Counted from the first letter of the stretch, positions 34,064 through 43,642 are shown. The stretch is 64,000 bases of DNA from Paenibacillus allorhizosphaerae (GCF_910594985.1 NZ_CAJVCE010000012.1:1-64000); one strand, 5' to 3'. Notes: generated by a model from the sequence alone, not told the origin. Translations and numbers: made by a program.

Positions 34064-34405
34064 CTATTCTTGATCGGATTCAGCAACTTCCATGAGGATT
34101 TCGGCAGGCATCGGCCCGTTAAATAATGCAGTATGATCCGGCTTGCCCGGATAAAGTGCCTGATACATCGTTTGCCTTCCTCCGCTGCTCGAAGTATGAA
34201 AATAAATGCGTTTCGGATAATTCCCGGAAGAAACGATATAATTCGCTACACTCATGCCGTTCGGCTGTCCCCAGCCCAAATCGTAGTCGAGCGACAATAC
34301 ATCCACTTCGAATGCCTTCAGCAGCATAACGCATTCTTCCGCATTACGCGCATGCACAAATCCTTTCGGGCAAGCGCGGTAATCATCCAAGTAAATATGA
34401 ATCAA
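34064..34405 (-). CDS. Cyclic-phosphate-processing receiver-like (cREC) protein
   Basis: The 113-residue protein has a receiver-like start (IYLDDYRACPKGFVHAR) and LSLDYDLGW, with HTSSSGGR later. This fits the cREC family linked to processing of cyclic phosphate ends. It overlaps the stop of nfo by 4 bases (ATGA), so the two are coupled. Confidence 0.7.
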   Translation of the reverse strand: MIHIYLDDYRACPKGFVHARNAEECVMLLKAFEVDVLSLDYDLGWGQPNGMSVANYIVSSGNYPKRIYFHTSSSGGRQTMYQALYPGKPDHTALFNGPMPAEILMEVAESDQE

Positions 34406-35250
34406 TGCAGCATCAGCTCCTTAACCCTGCCGATTTCGGGGGCGTGCGACGATCCTTGCGGCACCGGCGTTTCGAGCACAAGCGGCAATTCCCGAAGCTG
34501 CCGGAGCCGGCTTGAGCGCAGCAAGGAAGCAAATCTGGCTTCGCCGATTTCTCCTTGTCCTATCATGGCATGCCTGTCTTTGCACGCGCCGCCGGAATAT
34601 ACGGAATCGTTCAGATGGATCGCGCGGAGCGCCTGTAAATAACCGAGCTCATCCGCCTTCCGCTCCAGCCGCTCCCAAGCCCTTTCCGTGGTAGACCACA
34701 AACCGGATGCGAAGGCATGGCACGTATCGAGGCAAAAGCCGATCAACTGCGGATAGGCGCACAAACTCCGAATCTGAACAAGCTCTTCGAGCGTCGTGCC
34801 CATTGCCGAACCTTCACCTGCCTGGTTTTCGATCAGCACCATGGCCCGGCCCGCATAACCCGAGAGCGTTTCATTTAAACATTGTATAATATTTTTGTAT
34901 CCTTGTAACGGGTCTGTCCCTTTATATTTGCCAAAATGAACGACAATGCCCACGGAACCGCAGGCGTCCGCAATATCCAGATCGTTGCGCAGCGATGCGA
35001 CGGTCGCTTCGCGCAGCGCTCCTTCTCCCACCGCAAGATTGGTCGGATACGGTGTATGAGCGATACTGAGCAGACCATGCTCCCGGCAAAACGCTGCGCA
35101 ACTCTCCGCATCATGACGGTTAAACGCTTTGATGGACAAGCTCCGCGGATTTTTGGGGAAATATTGAAAAGAAGCCGCACCCAAGTTCACCGCGGTTTTC
35201 GCCGCTTCCAAATATCCTCCCCGAATGCTGATATGGCAGCCGATCTGCAT
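34402..35250 (-). CDS. nfo: Endonuclease IV (AP endonuclease)
   Basis: The 282-residue protein has MQIGCHISIRGG, HTPYPTNLAVG, IENQAGEGSAMG, GFCLDTCHAFASG and HLNDS, the metal-binding signatures of endonuclease IV. It cuts abasic sites in base excision repair. The start at 35250 has GGAG nine bases upstream and begins with the family's conserved residues. It follows the fpg gene, which produces its substrates. Confidence 0.92.
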   Translation of the reverse strand: MQIGCHISIRGGYLEAAKTAVNLGAASFQYFPKNPRSLSIKAFNRHDAESCAAFCREHGLLSIAHTPYPTNLAVGEGALREATVASLRNDLDIADACGSVGIVVHFGKYKGTDPLQGYKNIIQCLNETLSGYAGRAMVLIENQAGEGSAMGTTLEELVQIRSLCAYPQLIGFCLDTCHAFASGLWSTTERAWERLERKADELGYLQALRAIHLNDSVYSGGACKDRHAMIGQGEIGEARFASLLRSSRLRQLRELPLVLETPVPQGSSHAPEIGRVKELMLH

Positions 35251-35264
35251 ACCGGAACGCTCCT

Positions 35265-36074
35265 TTACTGCTGGCAATGAAGACAGCAGAACGATTTTTT
35301 GGAGGAAACCTCCTGCCTCGCGATCGGGTTCCCGCACCGTTCGCACGGCTCCCCTTCCCGGTCGTACACCCGGCAGCGCTCGTCAAATCCTCCAGTCAGC
35401 GTATCGCCGGCGAACAATGGCATTTCCATATAGCCCCCAAAACGAGTCGCCTCCGTAAGCAGCTCTTTCATGGATACGTACAGCGTTGCAAAATCATGCG
35501 CCGATAACGACGATGTGCGGCGAGCAGGCAGCAGCCCGGCATGAAAGCAAATTTCGTCACTGTAGCAGTTTCCGATTCCGGCAAGCACGCTTTGATCGAC
35601 AAGGCTGTTTTTGAGCGTACTGTTTTTAAGGCGAAGACGATCGGCCATCCGCTCAGGGGTGAGCTGCGGATCATACGGCTCCGGTCCTAGCTTCGAAAAG
35701 AGGGTCCCGAGTTCCTCCTCATCGTGAAGGTGTAAATAACCGAGACGAAGCCCGATGAAAAACAAATGCTCTTCTCCGAAGGAAAGTCTGACTTGTACGG
35801 ATCGATCCGGTTTATCCTCCAGTCTTCCATAAAACATCATGCCGCCAAGCATCAGGTGCAGCACAAGCACCCGTCGGTTCGTCAAATGAAACAACAAATG
35901 CTTCGCCCTTCGGTCAATCCGGCTCACCGCCTGCCCTACGACCTCCCGGCGAAACTGCTCCGGCGAGACGTTGATCGATTTCTCCCGGTCGATCTCCACT
36001 GCCGCAATCGTTCTGCCGATCATTCGTCCGCTTAACAAACCGCGGTAATTTTCCATTTCAGGAAGCTCTGGCAT
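35265..36074 (-). CDS. Fpg/Nei-type DNA glycosylase
   Basis: The protein starts MPELPEMENYRGLLSG, so Pro2 and Glu3 are in the catalytic place for the Fpg/Nei family. It has the helix-two-turn-helix segment (QSVLAGIGNCYSDEICF) and a C-terminal zinc finger (CERCGN ... CCLHC). The start at 36074 has GGAGGGGG seven bases upstream. It removes oxidised bases; whether it prefers 8-oxoguanine or pyrimidine lesions is not evident. mutM is a possible name, but not certain. Confidence 0.88.
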   Translation of the reverse strand: MPELPEMENYRGLLSGRMIGRTIAAVEIDREKSINVSPEQFRREVVGQAVSRIDRRAKHLLFHLTNRRVLVLHLMLGGMMFYGRLEDKPDRSVQVRLSFGEEHLFFIGLRLGYLHLHDEEELGTLFSKLGPEPYDPQLTPERMADRLRLKNSTLKNSLVDQSVLAGIGNCYSDEICFHAGLLPARRTSSLSAHDFATLYVSMKELLTEATRFGGYMEMPLFAGDTLTGGFDERCRVYDREGEPCERCGNPIARQEVSSKKSFCCLHCQQ

Positions 36075-36129
36075 GCGTATTCCCCCTCCAGCATTATTCA
36101 TCACACTGGATTCCCATATACGGCACGTT

Positions 36130-37830
36130 TTATACGCTTTGTTCCAGCGGCAGCGCCAGCTGCTCCGCCTTCATTTTCTCCCGCCTGCTTGAACTGGAGC
36201 GTGCTAGGGGCGGGGGCGGCTCCGCTTTCCGGGAAGATCCGCCCGATGCCGCCTTGCGCTTCAGACGCTCGATCCGTTTGCGAAGCGCGTCCGCTTCCTT
36301 GCCCGCGTCCGTCTCCTTCGCACCGCCTCTTGCGGTTGTTTCACCCGCCCTGCCGCGGCTTGCGCCCGGCTTCCCTTTGCCGCTACTCTTCAACGCTTCG
36401 CGCTGCCATAGTTTATCCAGCGCCACAATCGCGTACTTCAGCGCCGTCTCCCACTGCTTCTCCCGATGCTCGTAATGCATCGACAGCTCGATGTAGGGCT
36501 CAAGCGACGCGATGCTGAGCTCACCCTTGCGTTCGATGTACCGCTGCCACAGGCGGCACGCTTCGGCATAGCGTCCGAGACGCTTGAAATACTGGGCAAG
36601 CGGCAGCCAAAATGCGCTGCCTTCCGCCGTCTCCGCATCAAGACCGCTCGCAAGCGCCGCTCCACCGATGCCTTCTGCGTCCGCACTGTAAGGCATTCCC
36701 GCGACGACCGAGTCTCCGTTCACATCGCTTAACGTATCCACGCGCCCCGGCCGATCCCTATCGCCGAAGCAATCCGCCGCTTCGTCGTCTTCTTCGCCGT
36801 ACAGCAGCGCTTCGTTCAATGCGTCCATTGCACCTTCCGCCGCCTCGCGCATTCCCACCTTATCGAGCCATAGCCCCATTCGGAACCATTCCTCATAGCC
36901 GTACGGCCGAACATCCCGCCAATCGATCCGGCCGCTCAGGACGCCGGCGAAATGCACCGCAAGGCCGGCAAGCGACAATATGTCCAGTTCATTATGGACA
37001 AACACGCCATGCAGCACGGAAGGCTCTTTTTCCGCCAAGTACTGGAAATAGAGCGCCGGGGCAAGCGATCCGGGCACATCGTCCTCCCTGTGCACCATCA
37101 AGCGCTCTTCTTCCACGTTGCCAAGCCGGCACGACGACAGCGTATGCTTCCACAAGCTGCGCGAAGGGTACAAGAAGTCAATATGACCCTCCGGCTCGGC
37201 TTGGAGCGTCATGCGGTTCATAATATAGCGATTTTTCACGATCGGCCAGTCGAACGATTTACCGTTGTACGAAATGACAACCGGATGCCGCTCGAGCTTC
37301 TCCTGAAGGTAGGCGAGCATCGCGATCTCCTCGCCCGGATGCCGGATGAGCATTTGCTCCACCGTATAATCGCCGCCTTGATAAAATCCGATGCCCACCA
37401 TGAATGGAATGTTGCCCGTGCCTAGTCCAAGCCCGGTTGTCTCCGTATCGATAAACAGCAAACGCTCATGGAAACCATCCACATCGATCCGGTCCGAACC
37501 AAGCGATGCTTCCGTTTCCTGCCTTCCACCTCCGGGTGAATACAATGAGCGTAGATGCATCGCTTCTCTTTGCAGATCCGACAGCTGATATTTCCCGTGC
37601 CGGAATCCGGCGGCATACGTTCGTCTGCGCAGCACAAACGATCCCCATTCCGTCGTTTCCATCCATCCGCCGACAGCCTGCCATTCGTTGGGCGCGGCGG
37701 TCACAGGCTCGTGTACGGCAGATTGCCCTGCTTCCGCGCCTATCTCCGTAGGGTCGCCATCGTGGACTTCCGGCAGCGGCGCACGCTCCGCCTTCTTATG
37801 GCGCAGCAGCTTTTCTCTTAGCGAGCTCAT
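36130..37830 (-). CDS. mrfB: MrfB-like (YprB) 3'-5' exonuclease
   Basis: The 566-residue protein has an RNase-H-like exonuclease domain with LLFIDTETTGLGLGTGNIPF (DEDD first motif, about 126), VISYNGKSFDWP and FVHNELDILSLAGL. A TPR-like region follows (about 395-480), and a basic low-complexity tail. In B. subtilis, YprA and YprB (MrfA, MrfB) repair mitomycin C damage. GGGGG precedes the ATG, which overlaps the upstream small frame's stop. Confidence 0.85.
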   Translation of the reverse strand: MSSLREKLLRHKKAERAPLPEVHDGDPTEIGAEAGQSAVHEPVTAAPNEWQAVGGWMETTEWGSFVLRRRTYAAGFRHGKYQLSDLQREAMHLRSLYSPGGGRQETEASLGSDRIDVDGFHERLLFIDTETTGLGLGTGNIPFMVGIGFYQGGDYTVEQMLIRHPGEEIAMLAYLQEKLERHPVVISYNGKSFDWPIVKNRYIMNRMTLQAEPEGHIDFLYPSRSLWKHTLSSCRLGNVEEERLMVHREDDVPGSLAPALYFQYLAEKEPSVLHGVFVHNELDILSLAGLAVHFAGVLSGRIDWRDVRPYGYEEWFRMGLWLDKVGMREAAEGAMDALNEALLYGEEDDEAADCFGDRDRPGRVDTLSDVNGDSVVAGMPYSADAEGIGGAALASGLDAETAEGSAFWLPLAQYFKRLGRYAEACRLWQRYIERKGELSIASLEPYIELSMHYEHREKQWETALKYAIVALDKLWQREALKSSGKGKPGASRGRAGETTARGGAKETDAGKEADALRKRIERLKRKAASGGSSRKAEPPPPLARSSSSRREKMKAEQLALPLEQSV

Positions 37831-37997
37831 CGCGCCCCCTCCAATTGCCGAACCGCGGCGGCTTCGTCGTCAATCGCCATCGGGTTAGAGCTGGTATGGT
37901 GCTCCTTTTCCGGCAAAAGGATCGGTCCGGAGCCGATATGTTCATTCGCGCGGAGCCTGATTTTATTTAATGCGGGCATAAAATCATGACTTTTCAT
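37827..37997 (-). CDS. Relic of a second MrfA C-terminal segment
   Basis: The 56-residue frame contains MPALNKIRLRANEHIGSGPI and LLPEKEHHTSS. These align with FKKIKLTTFENIGYGPIYLP and EEELHTSA in the MrfA of this window. It begins by ATGA overlap with the mrfA stop and ends by ATGA overlap with the mrfB start. Its GC-rich codons look native, while mrfA is AT-richer. It is probably what remains of the original mrfA after replacement by a foreign copy. Whether the peptide is made is unknown. Confidence 0.6.
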   Translation of the reverse strand: MKSHDFMPALNKIRLRANEHIGSGPILLPEKEHHTSSNPMAIDDEAAAVRQLEGAR

Positions 37998-40243
37998 ACG
38001 ACCTCCAACAGTTCGACGCTTTTTTGTTTTGCGCTTAGTCCCTCTATTTCTGTACCGATACACGAAGGGCAGCCATCTTCGCATGGACATTTTCGAATTA
38101 AATTTCTTGCTGCTGCTTTGATCTCATCTATACGTTTATATACGTCTTGGGCTAATCCAATGCCGCCGGGGTAATGGTCATATATGAATATCGTCGGCAG
38201 CTGCGTATGTTCGGCTCTGATTTGCGAAACGACGTGTATGTCGCTGCGGTCGCACATCACATGTATGGGAACAATATGCCTTAATACATTGGAAATGCCT
38301 AAAAGCAGTTGTTCCAGCGTTTTCGTACCTATTGCCGGGTCAACCTCTTTTAACTCGATCCAGGTTGCGCTGGTGTGTAATTCTTCCTCCGGTAAATAAA
38401 TCGGTCCGTATCCGATATTTTCAAATGTGGTTAATTTAATTTTTTTAAAAAGCGTTGGCATGGCATTGACTACGACGTCTCCAAAATGTATTGAAGTCAT
38501 GCGCCGGTTCTCCGTCTTGTCTATGTCAAGTACTTTAAGCTTTACAGCCAAGTTTGCGTCCGTGTAATATTCTACGTCAACTTCCCGTACATAGGCCTTT
38601 TTATGATCCCAATCCAGCTTCTCAACTTGGAATTGTACTCCTTCATGCAAATAGATCGCCTCGTCATGCAGTAAGGTCATGGCGCTGAAACGATCCATTT
38701 CTCCAATAATTTTTACATTGGCAATGTCAGACTGGTCCACAATAACGACATTCTCTTGTGCAGCGGAACGCAAACTTACCTCGCTTGCGGGGAAAGACTG
38801 ATTCGCCCAGTAAAACGTATCGCCTGCATGATGCAGTACCTTTTCTTCTACCAAATATTCCAAAATATCCTGTATTTCCAGTGGCCCGAATGGTTCTCCC
38901 TTTTTTAAAGGAAGTTCGTAGGCCGCACACCGTAAATGATCAACTAAAATAATGAGATTTTCCGGGTTAATTCTTGCGGATTCCGGGGACCGATCAAAAA
39001 AGTATTCCGGATTTTGGACGATATACTGGTCAATCGGCGTATTGCTTGCTACCATAAGTACCAAAGCTTCCCCATGCCGCCTTCCGGCCCGGCCCGCTTG
39101 TTGCCATGTACTTGCTACGCTGCCGGGATAGCCGGTCATTACGCAAACTTGCAGCTGTCCTATATCAACGCCCAGTTCCAGAGCGTTCGTACTTACAACG
39201 CCTAATATTTCCCCGTTCCTTAATCCACGCTCAATTTCCCGCCGCTGTTGCGGTAAGTAGCCGCCCCGGTAGCCCCGTATCGATTTGGCCCCAATATCGT
39301 TTTTAACCAATTCCTGTAAATGACTTAAAATAATCTCTACTCTGACCCGGCTTCGGGCAAAAACGATTGTCTGTATTTTGTTGGACAAAAATTGTTTGGC
39401 TAAGTGGTTTACCTCAACGGTAGCGCTCTTTCGAATGTTTAACGCCTTATTCACAATCGGCGGGTTATAAAAGACAAAATGCTTCCTTCCTCTTGGCGCG
39501 CCGTTATCGTCTATTAATCGCATCCGGTTCCCGGTAAGCTGTTCCGCTAATTCCTTCGGATTTGCTATCGTCGCCGAAGTGCAGATGAATAGTGGATTAC
39601 TGCCATAAAACTTGCAGATTCGTTTCAGCCTGCGTATCACGTTGGCTACATGGCTGCCAAATACGCCCCTGTACGTATGCAATTCGTCAATGACTATGTA
39701 TTTTAGATTGCTAAATAAGCTTACCCATTTCGTATGATGGGGGAGAATTGCAGCGTGTAACATATCAGGGTTGGTAATGACGATATGTCCTACAGTTCTT
39801 ACAAGCTGCCTTATGGATGGGGAAGTATCGCCATCATAGGTGAAGCTTTTTATGTCAATTCCCATTTCGGTAATGATTTCATTTAATTCGCTTTTTTGGT
39901 CTTGCGCCAGAGCCTTTGTCGGAAATAGATAGAGCGCGCGGCTGCCGTCGTCTTCGGCAATCGCCTGCAGTACAGGAAGGTTATAGCACAGCGTCTTGCC
40001 CGAAGCGGTCGGGGTTACAGCTACAATATTTTCGCTGTTACGTATCGTTTCATAAGCTGTATATTGGTGCGTGTATAACTGTTCAATTCCTCTTTTGCTT
40101 AATGCATCTTTAATTCGCGGGTCTACGCTTTCCGGCATAGGTCTTGTTTTTGCTGCTTGCGGTTCAACCTCATGCCAATTTACTATATTTTCATTTCCTT
40201 TTAATTCCTGTATCAGATTCGATATCGATTTTTTTCCAATCAT
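37994..40243 (-). CDS. mrfA: MrfA-like (YprA) DEAD/DEAH-box helicase
   Basis: The 749-residue protein has TPTASGKTLCYNLP (motif I), VIDELHTY (motif II), CTSATI (motif III) and QQAGRAGRRHGEAL (motif VI). The C-terminal part holds four cysteines (CPCEDGCPSC) in a DUF1998-type region, as in YprA/MrfA. GGGGTGG precedes the ATG by seven bases. Its base composition is AT-richer than its neighbours, a sign of transfer. A LexA-box-like palindrome lies at 40263-40276, so it may be SOS-controlled. Confidence 0.88.
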   Translation of the reverse strand: MIGKKSISNLIQELKGNENIVNWHEVEPQAAKTRPMPESVDPRIKDALSKRGIEQLYTHQYTAYETIRNSENIVAVTPTASGKTLCYNLPVLQAIAEDDGSRALYLFPTKALAQDQKSELNEIITEMGIDIKSFTYDGDTSPSIRQLVRTVGHIVITNPDMLHAAILPHHTKWVSLFSNLKYIVIDELHTYRGVFGSHVANVIRRLKRICKFYGSNPLFICTSATIANPKELAEQLTGNRMRLIDDNGAPRGRKHFVFYNPPIVNKALNIRKSATVEVNHLAKQFLSNKIQTIVFARSRVRVEIILSHLQELVKNDIGAKSIRGYRGGYLPQQRREIERGLRNGEILGVVSTNALELGVDIGQLQVCVMTGYPGSVASTWQQAGRAGRRHGEALVLMVASNTPIDQYIVQNPEYFFDRSPESARINPENLIILVDHLRCAAYELPLKKGEPFGPLEIQDILEYLVEEKVLHHAGDTFYWANQSFPASEVSLRSAAQENVVIVDQSDIANVKIIGEMDRFSAMTLLHDEAIYLHEGVQFQVEKLDWDHKKAYVREVDVEYYTDANLAVKLKVLDIDKTENRRMTSIHFGDVVVNAMPTLFKKIKLTTFENIGYGPIYLPEEELHTSATWIELKEVDPAIGTKTLEQLLLGISNVLRHIVPIHVMCDRSDIHVVSQIRAEHTQLPTIFIYDHYPGGIGLAQDVYKRIDEIKAAARNLIRKCPCEDGCPSCIGTEIEGLSAKQKSVELLEVV

Positions 40244-40576
40244 TATTTGTCCACCCCGTTACAGAACGATCGTTCACCTATGATTAACAACTATATCGCT
40301 TTCACTTGTTCGCTCAGCTTTCATCGATGGACGAAACTTTGCCGGTTAATCGGCTCATCAGCATAAGTCCTTGTTCTCGCCTTATAATATCTTTATTATA
40401 TCGAATGCATGTTCGGCCTTCAACCCAAATATAAGACCTGATCGGATGTAACTCCAAATCAGGTCTATTAGGTTCCCGCCTACATCGAAACTTGAAGGAA
40501 TGAGACAGACAAGCAGGCAGAAACTTCGGCGAAATTGTCAGTTCCTGCGCTTGCCCGGGAAATGTCGCTATCCCAT
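40244..40576. other. Intergenic region upstream of mrfA
   Basis: About 330 bases. Besides the LexA-like box, it holds AGACCTGAT / ATCAGGTCT (40434-40442 with 40458-40466), a 9-bp stem that may end the transcript of the small gene at 40577. No other gene was seen. Confidence 0.5.
40263..40276. promoter_or_regulatory. Candidate LexA box before mrfA
   Basis: AGAACGATCGTTCA contains the perfect palindrome GAAC-GATC-GTTC. It fits the core GAAC-N4-GTTC of Bacillus LexA boxes and lies 20 bases upstream of the mrfA start. Compare the four boxes before lexA at 63774-63862. Confidence 0.5.
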
Positions 40577-40792
40577 CTATATGTGATCCGGAAAATCGTC
40601 GTAATCGAAACGAAAGCCGCCCCGGTCATGCATGGTATCGGTTGTATACGCTATTAGGGCCATATCGGCGCGCGCCTGCAGTTTGGACAGCACCTCGTAA
40701 TACGGATCTGCCTTTGATTCGTCTTGTTGAGTCCTTATCGCAATACGTAAAGCCTGGTCTATCAAAGCGATATCTTGACTAGTGAAATCCAT
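40577..40792 (-). CDS. Small conserved-looking hypothetical protein
   Basis: The 71-residue protein (MDFTSQDIALIDQALRIAIR ... FRFDYDDFPDHI) is helical with an acidic aromatic tail. I do not recognise a family. An AGGGAGG-like sequence lies upstream of the ATG, so it is probably real. Confidence 0.55.
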   Translation of the reverse strand: MDFTSQDIALIDQALRIAIRTQQDESKADPYYEVLSKLQARADMALIAYTTDTMHDRGGFRFDYDDFPDHI

Positions 40793-40974
40793 GCCCTCAT
40801 CCCTCCCTAGTAAAATGAGCCACAGTCTTTATACGGAATCTATTATTGCCCGCTTGCAACCGGTTCATACGGCCTAATGGCTTGCATTTCCGAGGTTAAC
40901 TTTTCTTTTTATAGCCGCAAATGGTACATTAGAAAAGTCTGGAGATGAAATATACATAAAAGGAGAAACCAATC

Positions 40975-41571
40975 ATGAATCCATCCGCACAGCCTACTGC
41001 AGAAGTACAATCCGCTCGCGTACCGGAGCACGAGGTCAGCCCGCTCATTCTAAATCGGTGGTCTCCTCGCTCCTTCCTGGAACGGGACATCCCCGAAGAA
41101 GATCTGCTCGCCCTGTTCGAAGCGGCCCGTTGGGCGCCATCCGCAAGCAACGAGCAATCGTGGCGCTTTATTTTGGCCCGCAAGCCGGAAGATCGGGCGA
41201 TCTTCTATGAGTTCATCAATCCCAGCAACCGCGTATGGTGCGAAAAAGCGCCCGCTCTCGCCCTCGTTCTCTCCAAAAAAACGAACGCGCAAGGTCAATT
41301 TCACGCCTTTCATGCATTCGATACCGGCACGGCCACCGGCTTGCTTGCGCTTGAAGCGACCAGACGCGGCCTGAACACGCACTCCATGGGAGGCTTTGAT
41401 CGCGATAAAGCCCGCAGCATTCTCGGCATTTCGGACGAATTCGATCTGCATTCCGTCATCGCTATCGGCTACCGGGGGCCCAAAGAAGTACTGCCGGAAG
41501 CGTTACAGGCTCGCGAGCAGCCGTCTACCCGCCGGCCGCTCAGCGAAATATTATTTGAAGGCAAGATGTAA
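40975..41571 (+). CDS. Nitroreductase-family FMN oxidoreductase
   Basis: The 198-residue protein has RWSPRSFLERDIPEEDLLAL, WAPSASNEQSWRFIL and GRRGP-like C-terminal features of the nitroreductase fold; it likely binds FMN. AAAGGAG lies nine bases upstream of the ATG. It reads toward the pilus operon and ends at a shared terminator. Substrate is not predictable. Confidence 0.85.
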   Translation: MNPSAQPTAEVQSARVPEHEVSPLILNRWSPRSFLERDIPEEDLLALFEAARWAPSASNEQSWRFILARKPEDRAIFYEFINPSNRVWCEKAPALALVLSKKTNAQGQFHAFHAFDTGTATGLLALEATRRGLNTHSMGGFDRDKARSILGISDEFDLHSVIAIGYRGPKEVLPEALQAREQPSTRRPLSEILFEGKM

Positions 41572-41586
41572 TAAAGTAAAACAAAA

Positions 41587-41627
41587 AAAGCGTTCAAGCT
41601 TCCGTTTCATGCAAGCTTGAACGCTTT
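41587..41627. terminator. Bidirectional terminator
   Basis: A perfect 15-bp stem (AAAGCGTTCAAGCTT with its complement) lies between the convergent nitroreductase gene and the pilus operon, with an A run on one side. Confidence 0.85.
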
Positions 41628-41650
41628 GCTTCCATATGAAGCGACGAATA

Positions 41651-43000
41651 TTATTGCCTCGACGGATTCCACACGGCTCCGCCATTTCCATTGCCGGTAC
41701 CCCCGCCGCTTCCTTCATTTATGATTAGAGAACTTGTAGCGCCACCCGTGTTGATTGTCGAATTATTTCCGTTGATGGTGAAGCTACCTCCGGCAGCTAT
41801 GGAACCCCCGGCCCTTAAATCGACGTTGTTATTCGAGAGGAAGTTGTTTTGAATAAATATATCCCCAGCCGAAGCCGTTATACTGGAATTGTTATTTACC
41901 GTGATCGCTCCAGTTAACATGTCTGACGCAACATTCAATGTCGTATTATTGTTGACCACAAAATTGTTTTTGATAACAAGTTTACCGGCTGAAACGGGAG
42001 TATTGTTATTGAAGGTGATACTGCCAGCATACATCATATTAGGCGCCGTTATTTCCACACTGTTATTGCCTGTGAGTGTACCTTTTACCAATAAGTTACC
42101 ATACGAATTTTCTGACCTGTTTAATGTAATATCGGAGTTGTTGCCGTTGATCATCATATTGTTTTTTACAATTAAATCGCCTGTAATATTCACCGATGCT
42201 GTATTATTGAACGTTACATTCTCGAATATTAGTACAACGGGTCTCGAAGATGTTCCAAAGTTGAAAGTTACATTATTATCCAACGTGACATCCTGCGCCA
42301 TCTTGATAATTACCGGATTTTTTGTACTGGAACTTACGGCTTTTGCAATATCATTCTCGTTTCTGCATGTGCAAAGCACTGCATTTTTCTCAAGGCTTTC
42401 GATGGATGCGTTAACATGACTTTCGTACAATGAAATCGTGTCCCCAATCGCCGTTTGCAGCCCATTGTTTTTCGTAATATTAACATTGCTCGGAACTCCG
42501 GAAGCGGAGCCTTGGACATATATTCCTTCAGGAGAAACGGGAACCGGTCTTCTTTGGTTCGGATCCGTTGTGATGATCGTCCCTACCGGCGCAGTAGCAT
42601 TAATGGTGTAAGTAATCGTTTTTGTTCTCGCGGCACTGCCCGCACCGACGGAAACGGAGATCGTGACGGCATACGCATTATTGGCCGGACCCGTTTTGGT
42701 CAACTGATACAAAACAGGCGTTCCCTCCGGAAGCTTGTAGTCCTTCACACCGAATCCGGGATAGCCGGTCAGGAACTGGTCGCGGTTGCCGGATACGTAC
42801 GTATCAAGATAGCCGATGAACGACTCCATCCCGCTAACCGCAAGGTTGGTCGCGATCACGTTGTTATTGTCCGCAACGTTCGTGGCCGAATCGGTGGACG
42901 TCAAAAAAATGACAGTCGACCCGACAACCGTCAGTACGAGTGAAACCATAATCACATACATTATGGCTGCAGCGCCGCGCTCATTTTTAACCGCGTTCAA
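41651..43000 (-). CDS. PilX-like protein with Asn-rich beta-helix
   Basis: The 449-residue protein has a pilin-like hydrophobic N-terminus (NERGAAAIMYVIMVSLVLTV). From about residue 215 there is a repeating pattern (LDNNVTFNFG, FNNTASVNI, VKNNMMINGNN, FNNNTPVSAG, VVNNNTTLNV, VNNNSSITAS, LSNNNVDLRA) spaced about 20-24 residues, each with two or three Asn. This suggests a right-handed beta-helix with an asparagine ladder. It ends with a Gly-rich tail. It is the last gene of the type IV pilus operon. It may cap or decorate the pilus. Confidence 0.7.
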   Translation of the reverse strand: MNAVKNERGAAAIMYVIMVSLVLTVVGSTVIFLTSTDSATNVADNNNVIATNLAVSGMESFIGYLDTYVSGNRDQFLTGYPGFGVKDYKLPEGTPVLYQLTKTGPANNAYAVTISVSVGAGSAARTKTITYTINATAPVGTIITTDPNQRRPVPVSPEGIYVQGSASGVPSNVNITKNNGLQTAIGDTISLYESHVNASIESLEKNAVLCTCRNENDIAKAVSSSTKNPVIIKMAQDVTLDNNVTFNFGTSSRPVVLIFENVTFNNTASVNITGDLIVKNNMMINGNNSDITLNRSENSYGNLLVKGTLTGNNSVEITAPNMMYAGSITFNNNTPVSAGKLVIKNNFVVNNNTTLNVASDMLTGAITVNNNSSITASAGDIFIQNNFLSNNNVDLRAGGSIAAGGSFTINGNNSTINTGGATSSLIINEGSGGGTGNGNGGAVWNPSRQ

Positions 43001-43029
43001 AGAATAACGACCTCCCGGACAGGCAGCGC

Positions 43030-43641
43030 CTATTTCGATGTACTGTCTACCATCAGCTTGACGCTCGTGCTTTCCGCATTCGGTACGACGCTCCTTGTGC
43101 CTCCCAGCGACACCTTTTGGTATTGAAACACGATGTCGATTGTAATCAGCTCGCCGTTTTTCAAAGGAACGGCCGGAACGGATGCGCCGCCGGCTTGTTT
43201 ATAAGCGATGGATGAGACCGCTTTGTTGAGCGTAACCGGATTGGTGTATAGAGACCGGTTTGTCCTAATCGAAATCGATCCGTTCGCAAATTGTGCTGCA
43301 TCGTTGGCCGGATCGCCGTCGTTGCTGAAATCGTATATCACAAGCGTACGTCCCGCGCTATCGAACACCGCCGATTTGTACCCCGTACCCGTTTTGTACC
43401 TGAGCTCGCTATTGCCCGCATAATAGACGGCTTGCGTCGAATCCGCTAATTGCATAGAGAGCGTAGTCATCGTGTACTTCATCGCGGAACGGTCTGTGAA
43501 CGACTGGGAATTGGAGTTAGACAGATGCAATATCGACGATAGAAGCATGGCCGCGACACCAAGCAGCATCGTTCCGATGGTGATGGAAGCTAGCAATTCG
43601 ATCAACGTGAGACCTTTTTCATTACGGAAATATCTGATCAT
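43030..43641 (-). CDS. PilW-like minor prepilin
   Basis: The protein begins MIRYFRNEKGLTLIELLASI, a type IV prepilin leader with G-L cleavage and Glu5. A beta-rich C-terminal part follows. It sits between the PilV-like and PilX-like genes, consistent with a minor pilin of the tip complex. Confidence 0.75.
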   Translation of the reverse strand: MIRYFRNEKGLTLIELLASITIGTMLLGVAAMLLSSILHLSNSNSQSFTDRSAMKYTMTTLSMQLADSTQAVYYAGNSELRYKTGTGYKSAVFDSAGRTLVIYDFSNDGDPANDAAQFANGSISIRTNRSLYTNPVTLNKAVSSIAYKQAGGASVPAVPLKNGELITIDIVFQYQKVSLGGTRSVVPNAESTSVKLMVDSTSK

Positions 43642-43642
43642 A

